Shown: positions 43,368 through 52,447 of the stretch, piece after piece | Layout of the letters: every line of letters begins with the position of its first letter | Position numbering within the stretch: position 1 is the stretch's first letter | NCBI RefSeq assembly: GCF_050589845.1 | Contig: NZ_JBNGPA010000020.1 | Location: 43,335 to 107,334 of the forward strand | Direction of reading: 5' to 3' | Source of the DNA: Carboxylicivirga agarovorans | Lineage (GTDB): Bacteria; Bacteroidota; Bacteroidia; Bacteroidales; Marinilabiliaceae | Length of the DNA stretch: 64,000 nt | Made by a program: the position numbers and the translations under genes | Notes under the pieces: generated by a model | Database searches by the model: none | What the model was told of the DNA's origin: nothing | What the model saw: only the letters and a program-made list of their open reading frames with translations

Positions 43368-45257
43368 CTATTTTTCCTCTGACGGATCATCACTTTCGCG
43401 TGCCTCTTCAATCAATGAATGGGTATCCCAGGCACAATCCATCTGCTGATACGGATGCTTCTGCTGCATCAGCAGTATATTTTCCAGGTGCTCTGAAAAC
43501 TTTTTTGTTTCCATCACAAAATGGGGATCATCCTTAGAGTACCTCTGCTGAAGGTTTTTCATAAAACGTTTATCGAGGTGCTTAAAGGTTAAGGCTGCCC
43601 GGTAACTCTGATGTTTATTAAAGCCCAGAGAAGACATAGCATTAACACCTAATTCAATGGCAGAATCGAATATGCTCTGCCTGTGACCTTCTACTCCCAG
43701 ATTCTGGAGAGCCAGTTCGTGTGCAACATCTTCAGCACGAACGATAAGCTTGAGATGAGGGTAGTGTTTTTGCGCCAACTCAACCAATTTATCGATCTGA
43801 TGCCTCTCACTCATGGCAATAACAAGTGCTTTGGCGTCTGCTGCACCGGCTGCATCAAGCATATCCTTCCGCGTCATATCACCATAATACAGCTTGTAAC
43901 CAAACTTTTTGAGGTATTGCACATTATGAGGATTATTATCTATGATCGTTAGTTTGATCCCATTGGCATTTAAAAAGCGCCCCAGCACCTGTCCCAGTCG
44001 CCCGAATCCTGCTATTATAACTGGATGACCATTATCTTCAAAATCATCATCATCCAACTGTGCCGTTTCATTCAACCTGGGCTGAATAACATGCTCATTG
44101 ATGATGAACAGGACAGGTGTAATCAACATAGATAGAGCTACAACTATTAAAAGAATGCCTGCAGTAAATTCATCATAGATGGCATTTTGTGAAGCAAAAG
44201 TAATGAGTACAAAACCAAACTCACCCGCCTGTGCCAGGCTGAAGGTAAAGAGCATATTATGTGACTTCTCAAGTTTAAAGAGCTTACCCAGGGCATACAG
44301 CACAATTAATTTAACCCCTACAACGATGGATAAGATCAACAATATCATCTGCCAGTTAGTAAACAAGAGATCAAAATTAATACTTGCTCCTACTGAAATA
44401 AAAAACACGCCCAACAACAATCCCTTAAAGGGTTCCAGGTTATCCTCCAGCTCATAACGGTATTCACTGTTAGCTAAAACAACACCTGCCAAAAAGGTTC
44501 CCAATGCGGGTGATAAACCTACAAGATCCATGAATACGGCAATACCAATCACCAATAGCAATGCTGTTGCTGTAAACAACTCTCTCAGTCCGGTTTCCGC
44601 TATTAACTTAAAAATATACTGAGCCAGGTAACGGCCACCAACAACAATAACGGCTACGGCTGCGATTATAATCAGTAGTTGCTGCCACCCTTCACTAAAA
44701 GCACCTTCATCAACAACGGTAGTATCGGTTACTATCAGGTTGGCCAAAAGCGCAAGTATTGCAAATATGGGTACCACAGATATATCCTGCATTAAAAGAA
44801 CCGAAAAGCTGTGCCTTCCGCCCCGTGTCTTCAGCATTCCCTTTTCGGTAAGGGTTTGTAGTACAATAGCCGTTGATGACAGCGCTAAAATCAAGCCGGT
44901 TGTTATGGCCTGGGCCGTATTTAACCAAAAGAAAGCTGTTATTCCCGCGAATATCAATGCTGTAAAACCGATCTGCATCCCTCCCAGTCCGAATATCAAA
45001 CGTTTCATACGCCACAGCATACTTGGATGCAGCTCAAGACCTACGATAAACAACATAATCACAACGCCAAACTCAGCAATATGCATGACGCCTTCCCCTT
45101 CACTTCCGACCAGTTCCAAAGCAAAAGGACCGATAACTATACCGGCGATGAGATACCCAAGGACTGAGCCCAATCCTATTTTCTTGGCTATCGGCACTGA
45201 GATAACTGCAGCCAACAGGTAAATCATTATTTTGAAGAATATTTCGTCAAGATGCAT
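43368..45257 (-). CDS. KefB/KefC-type potassium efflux antiporter
   Basis: CPA2-family monovalent cation:proton antiporter, 629 residues. Twelve or more helices cover about 1-385 (GSVLGYLIAGIVIGPFALEL near 29, FTFSLAQAGEFGFVLI near 335). An RCK_N/TrkA-N Rossmann domain covers about 410-525 (VIIAGFGRLGQVLGRFL, LTIIDNN). E. coli KefB/KefC open on glutathione adducts and need a flavodoxin-fold partner, KefG or KefF. Such a partner is encoded just upstream here, and gshF is present elsewhere in the window. The tail after 540 is charged and may be regulatory. Confidence 0.92.
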   Translation of the reverse strand: MHLDEIFFKIMIYLLAAVISVPIAKKIGLGSVLGYLIAGIVIGPFALELVGSEGEGVMHIAEFGVVIMLFIVGLELHPSMLWRMKRLIFGLGGMQIGFTALIFAGITAFFWLNTAQAITTGLILALSSTAIVLQTLTEKGMLKTRGGRHSFSVLLMQDISVVPIFAILALLANLIVTDTTVVDEGAFSEGWQQLLIIIAAVAVIVVGGRYLAQYIFKLIAETGLRELFTATALLLVIGIAVFMDLVGLSPALGTFLAGVVLANSEYRYELEDNLEPFKGLLLGVFFISVGASINFDLLFTNWQMILLILSIVVGVKLIVLYALGKLFKLEKSHNMLFTFSLAQAGEFGFVLITFASQNAIYDEFTAGILLIVVALSMLITPVLFIINEHVIQPRLNETAQLDDDDFEDNGHPVIIAGFGRLGQVLGRFLNANGIKLTIIDNNPHNVQYLKKFGYKLYYGDMTRKDMLDAAGAADAKALVIAMSERHQIDKLVELAQKHYPHLKLIVRAEDVAHELALQNLGVEGHRQSIFDSAIELGVNAMSSLGFNKHQSYRAALTFKHLDKRFMKNLQQRYSKDDPHFVMETKKFSEHLENILLMQQKHPYQQMDCAWDTHSLIEEARESDDPSEEK

Positions 45258-45283
45258 AAAGTCTGTATTTGCATGTGTAATAA

Positions 45284-45835
45284 TCAGCCAGCGCTCTGAT
45301 TGCTGCCTTTCCTTAATCCTAATACCAATTGCTGATACTGGTTCTTATAATTCTCAATCTCTTCGTTTGTTAGTAAATGAACACCATGCACTACGAAAGG
45401 CTTGAGGTATTTCATTTTACATAAGTGGGCCGACTGGTTAAAGGGCAACAAATAATCTTCAACCGGATAACGATTTAAACCACCTGGTGCATAGCTTGCT
45501 TCCCTGCCTCCGGTGGTTATACAATTCATGGCCATTTTACCCTTTAGCGCACTTGCATCTTTACCATAGGCAAAGCCATGCTCCAAAACCAGGTCAAACC
45601 ATTCTTTTAACAAAGCAGGTGCGCTGTACCAGTAGAACGGATGATGCCAAATTATTACATCATGTTTTAAAAGCAGGCCCTGTTCATACTTTACATCTAT
45701 AAAGAAATCAGGGTAACGTTCATACAGGTTATTGACCGTAACATGTTCCATGCCATCAAGAACAGATATCAACTCCTTGTTTACCCGAGACTTATGCTCC
45801 ATAGGATGAGCAAATATTATAAGTACCTTCTTCAT
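45284..45835 (-). CDS. KefF/KefG-like NAD(P)H oxidoreductase
   Basis: Flavodoxin-fold quinone reductase-like protein, 183 residues. Motifs: VLIIFAHPMEHKSRVNKEL at the start for FMN phosphate binding, HDVIIWHHPFYWYSAPALLK near 60, and the LEHGFAYG loop near 89. In E. coli KefF and KefG are such proteins and bind and activate KefC and KefB. The gene ends 26 bases before the antiporter starts, on the same strand, so it is very likely its partner. It may also act as a quinone or electrophile reductase. Confidence 0.88.
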   Translation of the reverse strand: MKKVLIIFAHPMEHKSRVNKELISVLDGMEHVTVNNLYERYPDFFIDVKYEQGLLLKHDVIIWHHPFYWYSAPALLKEWFDLVLEHGFAYGKDASALKGKMAMNCITTGGREASYAPGGLNRYPVEDYLLPFNQSAHLCKMKYLKPFVVHGVHLLTNEEIENYKNQYQQLVLGLRKGSNQSAG

Positions 45836-45867
45836 ATCGTAAGTTTGATATATAAAAATATAAAAAA

Positions 45868-45893
45868 AGCCCTTTTTATAAGTAAAAAGGGCT
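45868..45893 (-). terminator. Terminator of the superoxide dismutase gene
   Basis: AGCCCTTTTT pairs with AAAAAGGGCT over a six-base loop. On the minus strand it is followed by TTTTTTTA, 26 bases after the stop. Confidence 0.85.
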
Positions 45894-45918
45894 CTTCAAT
45901 TACTATTTAAATAAACCG

Positions 45919-46662
45919 CTATCCAATCCATTCTCCTTTAAGGGCCTTCTCAAAACGTTTGTTAACAACATGCCAGTTGACTACGTTCCAAAAGGCACTG
46001 ATGTAGTCACCACGTTTGTTCTGATAATTCAGGTAATAGGCATGTTCCCACACGTCAATCGTTAATAAAGGAATACCTTTAACCTCAGCTATGTCCATCA
46101 ATGGATTATCCTGATTAGGGGTAGCTACTACTTTCAGCTTTCTTTCCGAATCAAGAATCAGCCAGGCCCAACCACTGCCAAATTGTGTTTTAGCAGCTTT
46201 TGAAAAGGCATCTCTAAAGGCATCAAATGACTTAAAGCTTTTGATAAGATGACTGAGCAGCTTGGCTGAAGGTTCACCTCCGTCAGGATTCATGTTTTCC
46301 CAAAACAACATATGGTTGTAATATCCACCACCATTGTTCCTGACTGCATCACCATGCTTGGAAACCTCACTGAAAATGGCAGGCATCGAGGTGGTTTCAA
46401 GCACGCTACCATCAATAGCTGCAGAGAATTTCTTAAAGTATCCACGGTGGTGTTTATCGTAGTGCAACTCCATTGTAGCTGCATCAATGTGCGGCTCCAA
46501 AGCATTATAGGCATATGGTAAAGCAGGAAAAAAATGCCCGCTTATTGGTCCTGTTTTAATTTCTGATTTTGCTTGTGCTTTATTTTCTTCACTTTTGCCT
46601 GTTCCTGTGCAGGCAGCCGCGGCTCCTAATCCTACTAAACTAATAAACTGTCTTCTCTTCAT
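45919..46662 (-). CDS. Exported Fe/Mn superoxide dismutase with lipoprotein-like leader
   Basis: Dismutes superoxide. The catalytic core (about 40-247) has the four metal ligands: His in LHYDKHHRGY, His in GGGYYNHMLFWENM, and Asp and His in DVWEHAYY. The QFGSGWAWL segment is typical of the family. The leader MKRRQFISLVGLGAAAAC carries a twin-Arg motif and a Cys after Ala-Ala-Ala-Ala, which suggests Tat export and lipidation. Most Fe/Mn SODs are cytoplasmic and about 200 residues, so the extra leader places this one outside the cytoplasm. Fe against Mn is not decided. Confidence 0.93.
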   Translation of the reverse strand: MKRRQFISLVGLGAAAACTGTGKSEENKAQAKSEIKTGPISGHFFPALPYAYNALEPHIDAATMELHYDKHHRGYFKKFSAAIDGSVLETTSMPAIFSEVSKHGDAVRNNGGGYYNHMLFWENMNPDGGEPSAKLLSHLIKSFKSFDAFRDAFSKAAKTQFGSGWAWLILDSERKLKVVATPNQDNPLMDIAEVKGIPLLTIDVWEHAYYLNYQNKRGDYISAFWNVVNWHVVNKRFEKALKGEWIG

Positions 46663-46827
46663 AGTGTTAAGTATCCATTTAAAAGACTTAACAAGTTCTA
46701 CCTGCTATTGTTCAGCTACATACTGTCTAAAATAACACAAACACAACTTAAGAGGCCATTCATCAAATAATAAATGGTTGTTAGGCTAAAAATTGCTTTC
46801 TTTAATGTGAATAATCGCAATCACACT

Positions 46828-48393
46828 ATGAATAAATTTCTAACCCCTTTATTACTTTGTTTGTGTGTCTTAAATGCTTATGCACAAAAATCATCTACAC
46901 ATAAGTATGAACAAAGAGCTGATAAATACTATAAATATTACAACTACGAGAAAGCCAGAAAAGATTACATCCGCGTGTGGAGAAAGGACAAGGACAATGC
47001 CGATCTCTTACGCAAAATAATAGACTGCTACCTTAGTGACAACACCTTACGCGAAGAAGCCTTACCATACGTTGAGCACCTTATCAAAATTAAACCCAAA
47101 GATCACGAAGCTTTGGTCAACAAGGCGATAGTCCTGTTTCACGCTCATCAGTTTGACGAGGCCAGTGCATTACTAAAGAAAACAGAACCGCTGATAGCCA
47201 ATAATTCTGAACTAAGTAAAAAAGCAAGCACGCTCAAAAGAAACATAGAGAATGCTGAACGCCTGATGTCCAAGCCACTGGATGTATCCTTCATCAACCT
47301 GGGAAATGACATTAACACATCGCGCAATGAAGTAAGTCCATATGTCACCTTTAAAGAAAATGTGCTGTTTTATGCCTCTGACAAACGCTATAACAGTTAT
47401 GCGGGCATCTATTACTATAACATATGTGTCAGTGAGAAGGAGAAGTTGAACTTTGAAAAAGGAAAAACCATTGGTTCCCAGGTTAATTCAATCTATGACG
47501 AAATGGTAGCCGGTATTTCTCCCGATGGCAGCAGTTTATTTGCCTTTCACAACAGAGAAGGATCTGAAGCTATGGGTTACGCTCCTTACAAAGGTAACTA
47601 CCGCTTTGATCCATTGGTTAATTTCGGTCCTCCGCTTGACGCCAAAGGTTCTGAATATGGTGTCTGGATGACCGAACAAAAGGACACCATCCTGTTTTCA
47701 TCTGAAAACATCAATGGAAACACCGACTTGTATTATGCCATTAAACTACCCAATGGAGAATGGGGCAATGCCCGTTTAATTCCGGGACGGATCAATACCG
47801 ACAAGTACAATGAAAACTTCCCTGTACTGTCGAAAGATGGCAGGCGACTCTATTTCTCATCTGATAATGATCAGTCAATGGGTGGATATGATATTTTTTA
47901 TTCGGTATGGGATGATCGTAAACAAGAGTGGGCTCAACCCATTAACATGGGCTATCCTATTAACGACACCTATAACAACTATAATATCTGCTGGGTAGAA
48001 GAACGCTTCGCGTATGTTTCTGCCATTCGTCCTGAAGGACAGGGAAAATATGATGTGTACAAAGTCGTTTTCAACAATACCAATCCCTACAACGCTGTAG
48101 TTCGCTGCGACATCAGAATTAAAAAAGACAGGCGCATACAGATTCCGGATTTTAGCCCTCAAATAACAGTAACCGATAGTTTGGACAATTTAATTGGAAC
48201 GTATGTTGCCAATACAGATTCAGCTGATTTTGTCGTGGCACTCACTACCGGCTATTATAAAATAAAGATCGAACACGAAAGCATTGAGTCACTTAATTAC
48301 GACTTGCTGATTCCTGATAACCATTTCGAATCTGTTGCTGACAGGATTCGCCTGATCGTATTACCCCGAAGACCAGAAATAACAAGCAAATAA
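46828..48393 (+). CDS. Exported TPR and PD40 (beta-propeller-like) protein
   Basis: Start at 46828 gives signal peptide TPLLLCLCVLNAYAQ and 521 residues. TPR-like helical repeats run about 25-150 (YYKYYNYEKARKDYIRVWRK, HEALVNKAIVLFHAHQFDEA). PD40 repeats follow about 165-430 (SPDGSSLFAFHN, LFSSENINGNTDLYYA, RLYFSSDNDQSMGGYDIFYS). A small beta domain closes the chain (about 430-520). The layout matches the front of PorE-like envelope proteins of T9SS organisms, which also have an OmpA domain; that domain is missing here. Role is unknown. Confidence 0.82.
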   Translation: MNKFLTPLLLCLCVLNAYAQKSSTHKYEQRADKYYKYYNYEKARKDYIRVWRKDKDNADLLRKIIDCYLSDNTLREEALPYVEHLIKIKPKDHEALVNKAIVLFHAHQFDEASALLKKTEPLIANNSELSKKASTLKRNIENAERLMSKPLDVSFINLGNDINTSRNEVSPYVTFKENVLFYASDKRYNSYAGIYYYNICVSEKEKLNFEKGKTIGSQVNSIYDEMVAGISPDGSSLFAFHNREGSEAMGYAPYKGNYRFDPLVNFGPPLDAKGSEYGVWMTEQKDTILFSSENINGNTDLYYAIKLPNGEWGNARLIPGRINTDKYNENFPVLSKDGRRLYFSSDNDQSMGGYDIFYSVWDDRKQEWAQPINMGYPINDTYNNYNICWVEERFAYVSAIRPEGQGKYDVYKVVFNNTNPYNAVVRCDIRIKKDRRIQIPDFSPQITVTDSLDNLIGTYVANTDSADFVVALTTGYYKIKIEHESIESLNYDLLIPDNHFESVADRIRLIVLPRRPEITSK

Positions 48394-48470
48394 CGACGTA
48401 AAGCATAGATAAAACATGGCTTTTAACTACTTTTGCTTTTCAAACTTATTATTAAAAACGACATTAATAT

Positions 48471-49238
48471 ATGAAGCTTCATCTTAAAAATCCTATAGTA
48501 TTTTTTGATTTAGAAACGACCGGCATTAACATTGCCAAAGACCGAATTGTTGAAATTGCCATTTTAAAGGTGAACATTGATGGTTCGGAAGAATCACATT
48601 GCTATAAAGTTAACCCTGAAATGCCGATCCCAAAAGTAACTTCTGAAATCCACGGCATTTATGATGAAGATGTAAAAGACGCTCCTACCTTTAAAGAGCT
48701 GGGTAAGCAGATGGCGAAGATCATGGAGGGTTGCGATATTGCCGGGTTTAACTCCAATAAGTTTGATGTGCCTTTACTGGCAGAAGAATTCATTCGTGCC
48801 GAAGTTGATTTTGACATGAAAAAAAGAAAGTTTGTTGATGTACAAACCATCTTTCACAAAATGGAAAAACGTACGCTTGGAGCTGCCTACAAGTTCTATT
48901 GTAACAGGGACCTGGAAAATGCCCATTCGGCTGAAGCAGACACCAAGGCTACTTACGAAGTGTTAAAAGCTCAGTTGGACAGGTATGAAGAATTAGAAAA
49001 CAACATAGAGTTTCTGAATGACTTCTCATCCTTCAATAAAAATGCTGATTTTATAGGTCGTATTATTTTCAACGACAAGGGGCAGGAAGTATTTAACTTT
49101 GGTAAATACAAAGGTAAAGTTGTGGAAGAAGTATTGGCCAAAGACCCCTCCTATTATGGATGGATGATGAATGGTGATTTCCCATTATTTACAAAGAAAG
49201 TATTGACAAATATTAAATTGCGTAACTTCAATAAATAG
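48471..49238 (+). CDS. DnaQ-like 3'-5' exonuclease with exoX-like C-terminus
   Basis: DEDDh exonuclease: FFDLETTGINIAKDRIVEIA at about 11-30 (Asp and Glu), GFNSNKFDVPLLAEEF near 95, and HSAEADTKATYEVL near 150 (His and Asp). The C-terminal 65 residues (FNFGKYKGKVVEEVLAKDPS and YYGWMMNGDF) match the module at the end of exonuclease X-like proteins. Length 255. Likely DNA repair or turnover rather than the polymerase III proofreader. It lies seven bases before the FAH gene, suggesting a shared transcript. An exact -7 box TACTTTTG occurs at 48428-48435. Confidence 0.88.
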   Translation: MKLHLKNPIVFFDLETTGINIAKDRIVEIAILKVNIDGSEESHCYKVNPEMPIPKVTSEIHGIYDEDVKDAPTFKELGKQMAKIMEGCDIAGFNSNKFDVPLLAEEFIRAEVDFDMKKRKFVDVQTIFHKMEKRTLGAAYKFYCNRDLENAHSAEADTKATYEVLKAQLDRYEELENNIEFLNDFSSFNKNADFIGRIIFNDKGQEVFNFGKYKGKVVEEVLAKDPSYYGWMMNGDFPLFTKKVLTNIKLRNFNK

Positions 49239-49244
49239 GTCGTT

Positions 49245-49856
49245 ATGAAGATTTTATGCATTGGACGCAACTACGTTAAGCACATTGAAGAGCTGAACAA
49301 CCAGGTGCCCTCGGAGCCTGTTATTTTTGCCAAGCCTGATTCGGCCTTGTTATTGAAAAACAAACCATTCTTCATTCCCGATTTTGCAGAGGAGTTTCAT
49401 CATGAAGTGGAACTGGTGGTGAAGATCAACCGCATTGGAAAGAACATTGCACCTCAGTTTGCTCATCGTTACTACGAAGAGATAGCCTTAGGTGTTGATT
49501 TTACTGCTCGCGATTTACAATCGGAATTAAAAAGCAAGGGTCTGCCATGGGAAAAAGCCAAAGCCTTTGACGGTTCGGCCGTCCTTTCAAAATTCATTAA
49601 CAAAGAAAAGTACCCTGATATTCAAAACATCAACTTTCGAATGGAGAAAAACGATGAAGTGGTGCAAAATGGAAATACCGGCCATATGATATTCCCCATT
49701 GACCGCATCATTTCCCATGTATCGCAGTTCTTCACACTGAAAATTGGTGATCTTATATACACCGGAACACCCGCCGGAGTTGGTCAGGTAGCCATTAATG
49801 ATCGTCTTAAAGGTTATATAGAAGATGAGCTGATGTTTGACTTTCTGGTAAAGTAA
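49245..49856 (+). CDS. Fumarylacetoacetate hydrolase family protein
   Basis: Metal-dependent FAH-fold enzyme, 203 residues. Core features: GRNYVKHIEELNNQVPSEPV at the start, EFHHEVELVVKINRIGKNI near 46 with the metal-binding Glu pair, GVDFTARDLQ near 83, and IGDLIYTGTPAGVGQV near 168. Short members (FAHD1-like) act as acylpyruvases or oxaloacetate decarboxylases; others hydrolyse products of aromatic breakdown. No aromatic pathway is nearby, so the former is more likely. Confidence 0.85.
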   Translation: MKILCIGRNYVKHIEELNNQVPSEPVIFAKPDSALLLKNKPFFIPDFAEEFHHEVELVVKINRIGKNIAPQFAHRYYEEIALGVDFTARDLQSELKSKGLPWEKAKAFDGSAVLSKFINKEKYPDIQNINFRMEKNDEVVQNGNTGHMIFPIDRIISHVSQFFTLKIGDLIYTGTPAGVGQVAINDRLKGYIEDELMFDFLVK

Positions 49857-49877
49857 AGACACGTTAATTAAATAACA

Positions 49878-50138
49878 ATGGAAGAAAGTAATGATATCAT
49901 CGCTTTGATATTTTTCATTTTAGCTCATATGATTCTATGCGTATGGGCCATTCGTAAAGTCTTATTGGATAATTATTATTCCAGGAGGAGAAAAAAAATA
50001 ATGAGTGCGTTGATAATCTTGCTTCCTTTCTTATTTAGTTTAATCGTCATCATATTCTTTAGTCCGGTCAGTAAAAAAACAAAAAGTAAATACCGCTACA
50101 TGGAGGCTGGCTATAGCAGCTATACACGATGGTCATAA
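49878..50138 (+). CDS. Small two-helix membrane protein of unknown function
   Basis: An 86-residue protein with two hydrophobic helices (IIALIFFILAHMILCVWAI at about 7-25 and MSALIILLPFLFSLIVIIFF at about 42-61) separated by a very basic SRRRKK loop, then a polar tail rich in Tyr and Ser. A PLDc_N-like two-helix anchor is a weak possibility. It follows the FAH gene by 21 bases and precedes lemA, so it may share a transcript with either. Confidence 0.6.
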   Translation: MEESNDIIALIFFILAHMILCVWAIRKVLLDNYYSRRRKKIMSALIILLPFLFSLIVIIFFSPVSKKTKSKYRYMEAGYSSYTRWS

Positions 50139-50182
50139 TGCTTTTCAACTAAAAACGAATAATCTTGTAAACTACCTATCCT

Positions 50183-50214
50183 ATCAACTGTTAAACTATT
50201 AAACATTCAACGAA
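50183..50214. repeat. Four octamer units, same family as at 6233-6264
   Basis: ATCAACTG, TTAAACTA, TTAAACAT and TCAACGAA in phase. They closely match the TTAAACTG/ATCAACTC/TTAAACAG units at 6241-6264 and lie just before the lemA start. Confidence 0.5.
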
Positions 50215-50220
50215 TAACTT

Positions 50221-50799
50221 ATGAAAACTCTAAAACACCTGTTATTATTTGCCTTAGTCATTCCTTTTTTCACAAGCTGTGGTTACAATACCATGGTTGA
50301 AAAAAGTGAAACTGTTGATGCCAACTGGGCACAAGTTGAGAACGTTTACCAACGTCGTGCCGACTTGATCCCTAATCTAGTGAATACGGTTAAAGGCTAT
50401 GCCGAACACGAACAAGAAACCCTGACGGGCGTTATTGAGGCGCGTTCAAAAGCAACCAGTGTTAACATTAGTGCCGATAACCTTACTGAAGCTAACCTGG
50501 CACAATTTCAACAGGCTCAGGCCGGTCTTACTTCCGCACTGTCAAAATTAATGGTGGTAATGGAGCGCTATCCTGACCTAAAGGCAAATCAGAACTTTAT
50601 GGACCTGCAGGTGCAGCTGGAAGGAACAGAAAACCGCATTGCTGTTGAGCGCAAAAACTTTAATGATGCTACGCTCGATTATAATTCATACATAAAAAAG
50701 TTCCCGCGCGTTATTTATGCCAGCTGGTTCGATTTCGAAAAGAAACCATATTTCCAGGCAAGTGCAGGTGCTGAAAAAGCACCCGAAGTAAAGTTCTAG
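50221..50799 (+). CDS. lemA: LemA family lipoprotein
   Basis: LemA-like protein, 192 residues, with a lipobox at TSCG near 20 (LLLFALVIPFFTSCG), so probably lipid-anchored with a long helical bundle outside. Typical sequence: WAQVENVYQRRADLIPNLVN near 38, NTVKGYAEHEQETL, and YPDLKANQNFMDLQVQLEGT near 118 with NRIAVERKNFND. The biochemical role is unknown. It is followed by two TPM-domain genes, the usual LemA partner order in many bacteria. Confidence 0.93.
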   Translation: MKTLKHLLLFALVIPFFTSCGYNTMVEKSETVDANWAQVENVYQRRADLIPNLVNTVKGYAEHEQETLTGVIEARSKATSVNISADNLTEANLAQFQQAQAGLTSALSKLMVVMERYPDLKANQNFMDLQVQLEGTENRIAVERKNFNDATLDYNSYIKKFPRVIYASWFDFEKKPYFQASAGAEKAPEVKF

Positions 50800-50923
50800 T
50801 CTGATCATTTTACGTGTTAATTCGCATTAAAAGGATAAGTTTAAAGACAGTGTACCAGAAGTGATGAAACACCTGTTTTATTCTTTTACAATTAACATTT
50901 AACTACCACTGACAATTGTAATT

Positions 50924-51361
50924 ATGGCAAAAGACTTTTTTACAGAAGAGCAACGCATGCAAATTGTAAACGCGATCAAAGATGCCGAGCTTAATACCTC
51001 TGGAGAGATACGCGTTCATTTAGATAAATTTTGCAAAGAAGATGTTTTAGACCGTGCAGCCTACTGGTTTGAAAAACTGCAAATGCACAAGACAGAACAG
51101 CGAAATGGTGTATTGTTTTACCTGGCTTACGAAGATCGTAAGTTTGCTGTTTTAGGTGATGCAGGCATTAATCAGAAAGTACCTGAAAACTTTTGGGATT
51201 CCATTAAAGATCAGATGCTGGCTAATTTCAAAGAAGGACTATTCGCCGATGGATTGGCCAATGCCATTATTGAAAGCGGCAAACAACTAAAACAACACTT
51301 TCCTTACCAAACAGATGACGTCAATGAACTGTCTGACGACATATCCTTTGGTGACAATTAA
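50924..51361 (+). CDS. TPM domain protein, cytoplasmic form
   Basis: A 145-residue protein with a TPM (TLP18.3/Psb32/MOLO-1) domain and no signal peptide: DFFTEEQRMQIVNAIKDAEL, then TSGEIRVHLDKFC and RNGVLFYLAYEDRKFAVLGD. TPM domains have been linked to phosphatase activity in plants. It sits between lemA and a second TPM gene, whose start (51372) lies 11 bases after its stop. Confidence 0.87.
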   Translation: MAKDFFTEEQRMQIVNAIKDAELNTSGEIRVHLDKFCKEDVLDRAAYWFEKLQMHKTEQRNGVLFYLAYEDRKFAVLGDAGINQKVPENFWDSIKDQMLANFKEGLFADGLANAIIESGKQLKQHFPYQTDDVNELSDDISFGDN

Positions 51362-51371
51362 ACCGGATGCA

Positions 51372-52169
51372 ATGAAGAAATATATATTGTTATTAACAGT
51401 GCTGATCGCAACCTGCGCGTATGCACAGGATATACCTGAAAAACCCAGCTCGGATCAGTTGATGCACGATTATGCAGGACTGTTATCGGAACAGCAGGAA
51501 AAGAGCATAGAACAGGTTTTGGCTCAGTTTGCACGCGAAACCAGCACACAGATAGCCATTTTAACGGTGAATGATTTTGGTGGCACTTCGCGAGAAGACT
51601 TTGCTATTAAAGTAGGCGAAAAGTGGGGCATCGGACAAAAAGGTAAAAACAATGGCCTTGTTGTAGTGATCAAGCCCCGTGTAGGAAATTCACGCGGTCA
51701 GGCATTTATAGCTACCGGCTATGGCCTGGAAGGTGCTGTACCTGATGCTGTTGTCAAACGCATTATCGATAAAGAAATGGTTCCCAGCTTTAAGCAAGGT
51801 GATTATTATAGTGGTATAGCACTGGCTGCTAATCGCTTAATGGATTTAACACGCGGTGAATACACGGCTGATGATTACCTCAATGAAACTAAAGGAGGTG
51901 GTGGATTCGGCGTCTTCGGCATCATCATTTTCTTTGCCATTGTATCCTTTGTTATGAAGGCTTCAGGTGGACACAGACGCTCTAATATAGGAGGATCGAG
52001 TCTACCTTTCTGGTTATTGATGTCAATGATGGGAAGTCGCAGCAGTGGCTCACATGGCGGTAGCTTTGGTAATTTCTCAAGTGGCTCAGGCGGCTTCGGC
52101 AGTTCGGGTGGCTTTGGAGGTTTTGGTGGTGGTAGCTTTGGTGGTGGTGGTGCCGGTGGAAGCTGGTAA
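51372..52169 (+). CDS. TPM domain protein with signal peptide and Gly-rich tail
   Basis: The start at 51372 (MKKYILLLTVLIATCAYAQ) gives a signal peptide; the longer frame from 51315 would hide it. TPM domain about 35-155 (LMHDYAGLLSEQQEKSIEQV, STQIAILTVNDFGGTSREDF, KNNGLVVVIKPRVG). One transmembrane helix about 180-200 (FGVFGIIIFFAIVSFVM), then a low-complexity Gly/Ser/Phe tail ending in GGSW. This is the YgcG-like architecture, known beside lemA. Length 265. Confidence 0.9.
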   Translation: MKKYILLLTVLIATCAYAQDIPEKPSSDQLMHDYAGLLSEQQEKSIEQVLAQFARETSTQIAILTVNDFGGTSREDFAIKVGEKWGIGQKGKNNGLVVVIKPRVGNSRGQAFIATGYGLEGAVPDAVVKRIIDKEMVPSFKQGDYYSGIALAANRLMDLTRGEYTADDYLNETKGGGGFGVFGIIIFFAIVSFVMKASGGHRRSNIGGSSLPFWLLMSMMGSRSSGSHGGSFGNFSSGSGGFGSSGGFGGFGGGSFGGGGAGGSW

Positions 52170-52185
52170 CAGCAAAAATCCTACC

Positions 52186-52446
52186 TTAAGAGCACCGTCC
52201 ACGTGCACATGGGCTTGTAGACAGGAAAACACCAAAGCCGAAACCGATGAAGACGTGTTCGGCAGCTGTCTCGTTCCAAAAGACAATTGCATTGCCCTCT
52301 TGTCCGAAATAAAATACGGCATAGGCAATCAATACACAAACAACACAATAAACAATAGTTCTAAAGAAGTGAGGAGATGTGATAAGACGCCTTATCCAGC
52401 TCCTCTCCTTTTTTATTTCGAGTTTCTTAAACTTAAATACTTCCAT
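52186..52446 (-). CDS. Small membrane protein, last gene of the CDF-permease operon
   Basis: An 86-residue protein with N-terminal amphipathic basic part (MEVFKFKKLEIKKERSW), one helix (FRTIVYCVVCVLIAYAVFYF, about 29-48) and a second hydrophobic segment (HVFIGFGFGVFLST) before the end CARGRCS. Its ATG lies one base after the permease stop, so it is translationally coupled, which favours a real gene. Cys residues at the end could bind metal. No family is recognised. Confidence 0.65.
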   Translation of the reverse strand: MEVFKFKKLEIKKERSWIRRLITSPHFFRTIVYCVVCVLIAYAVFYFGQEGNAIVFWNETAAEHVFIGFGFGVFLSTSPCARGRCS

Positions 52447-52447
52447 A

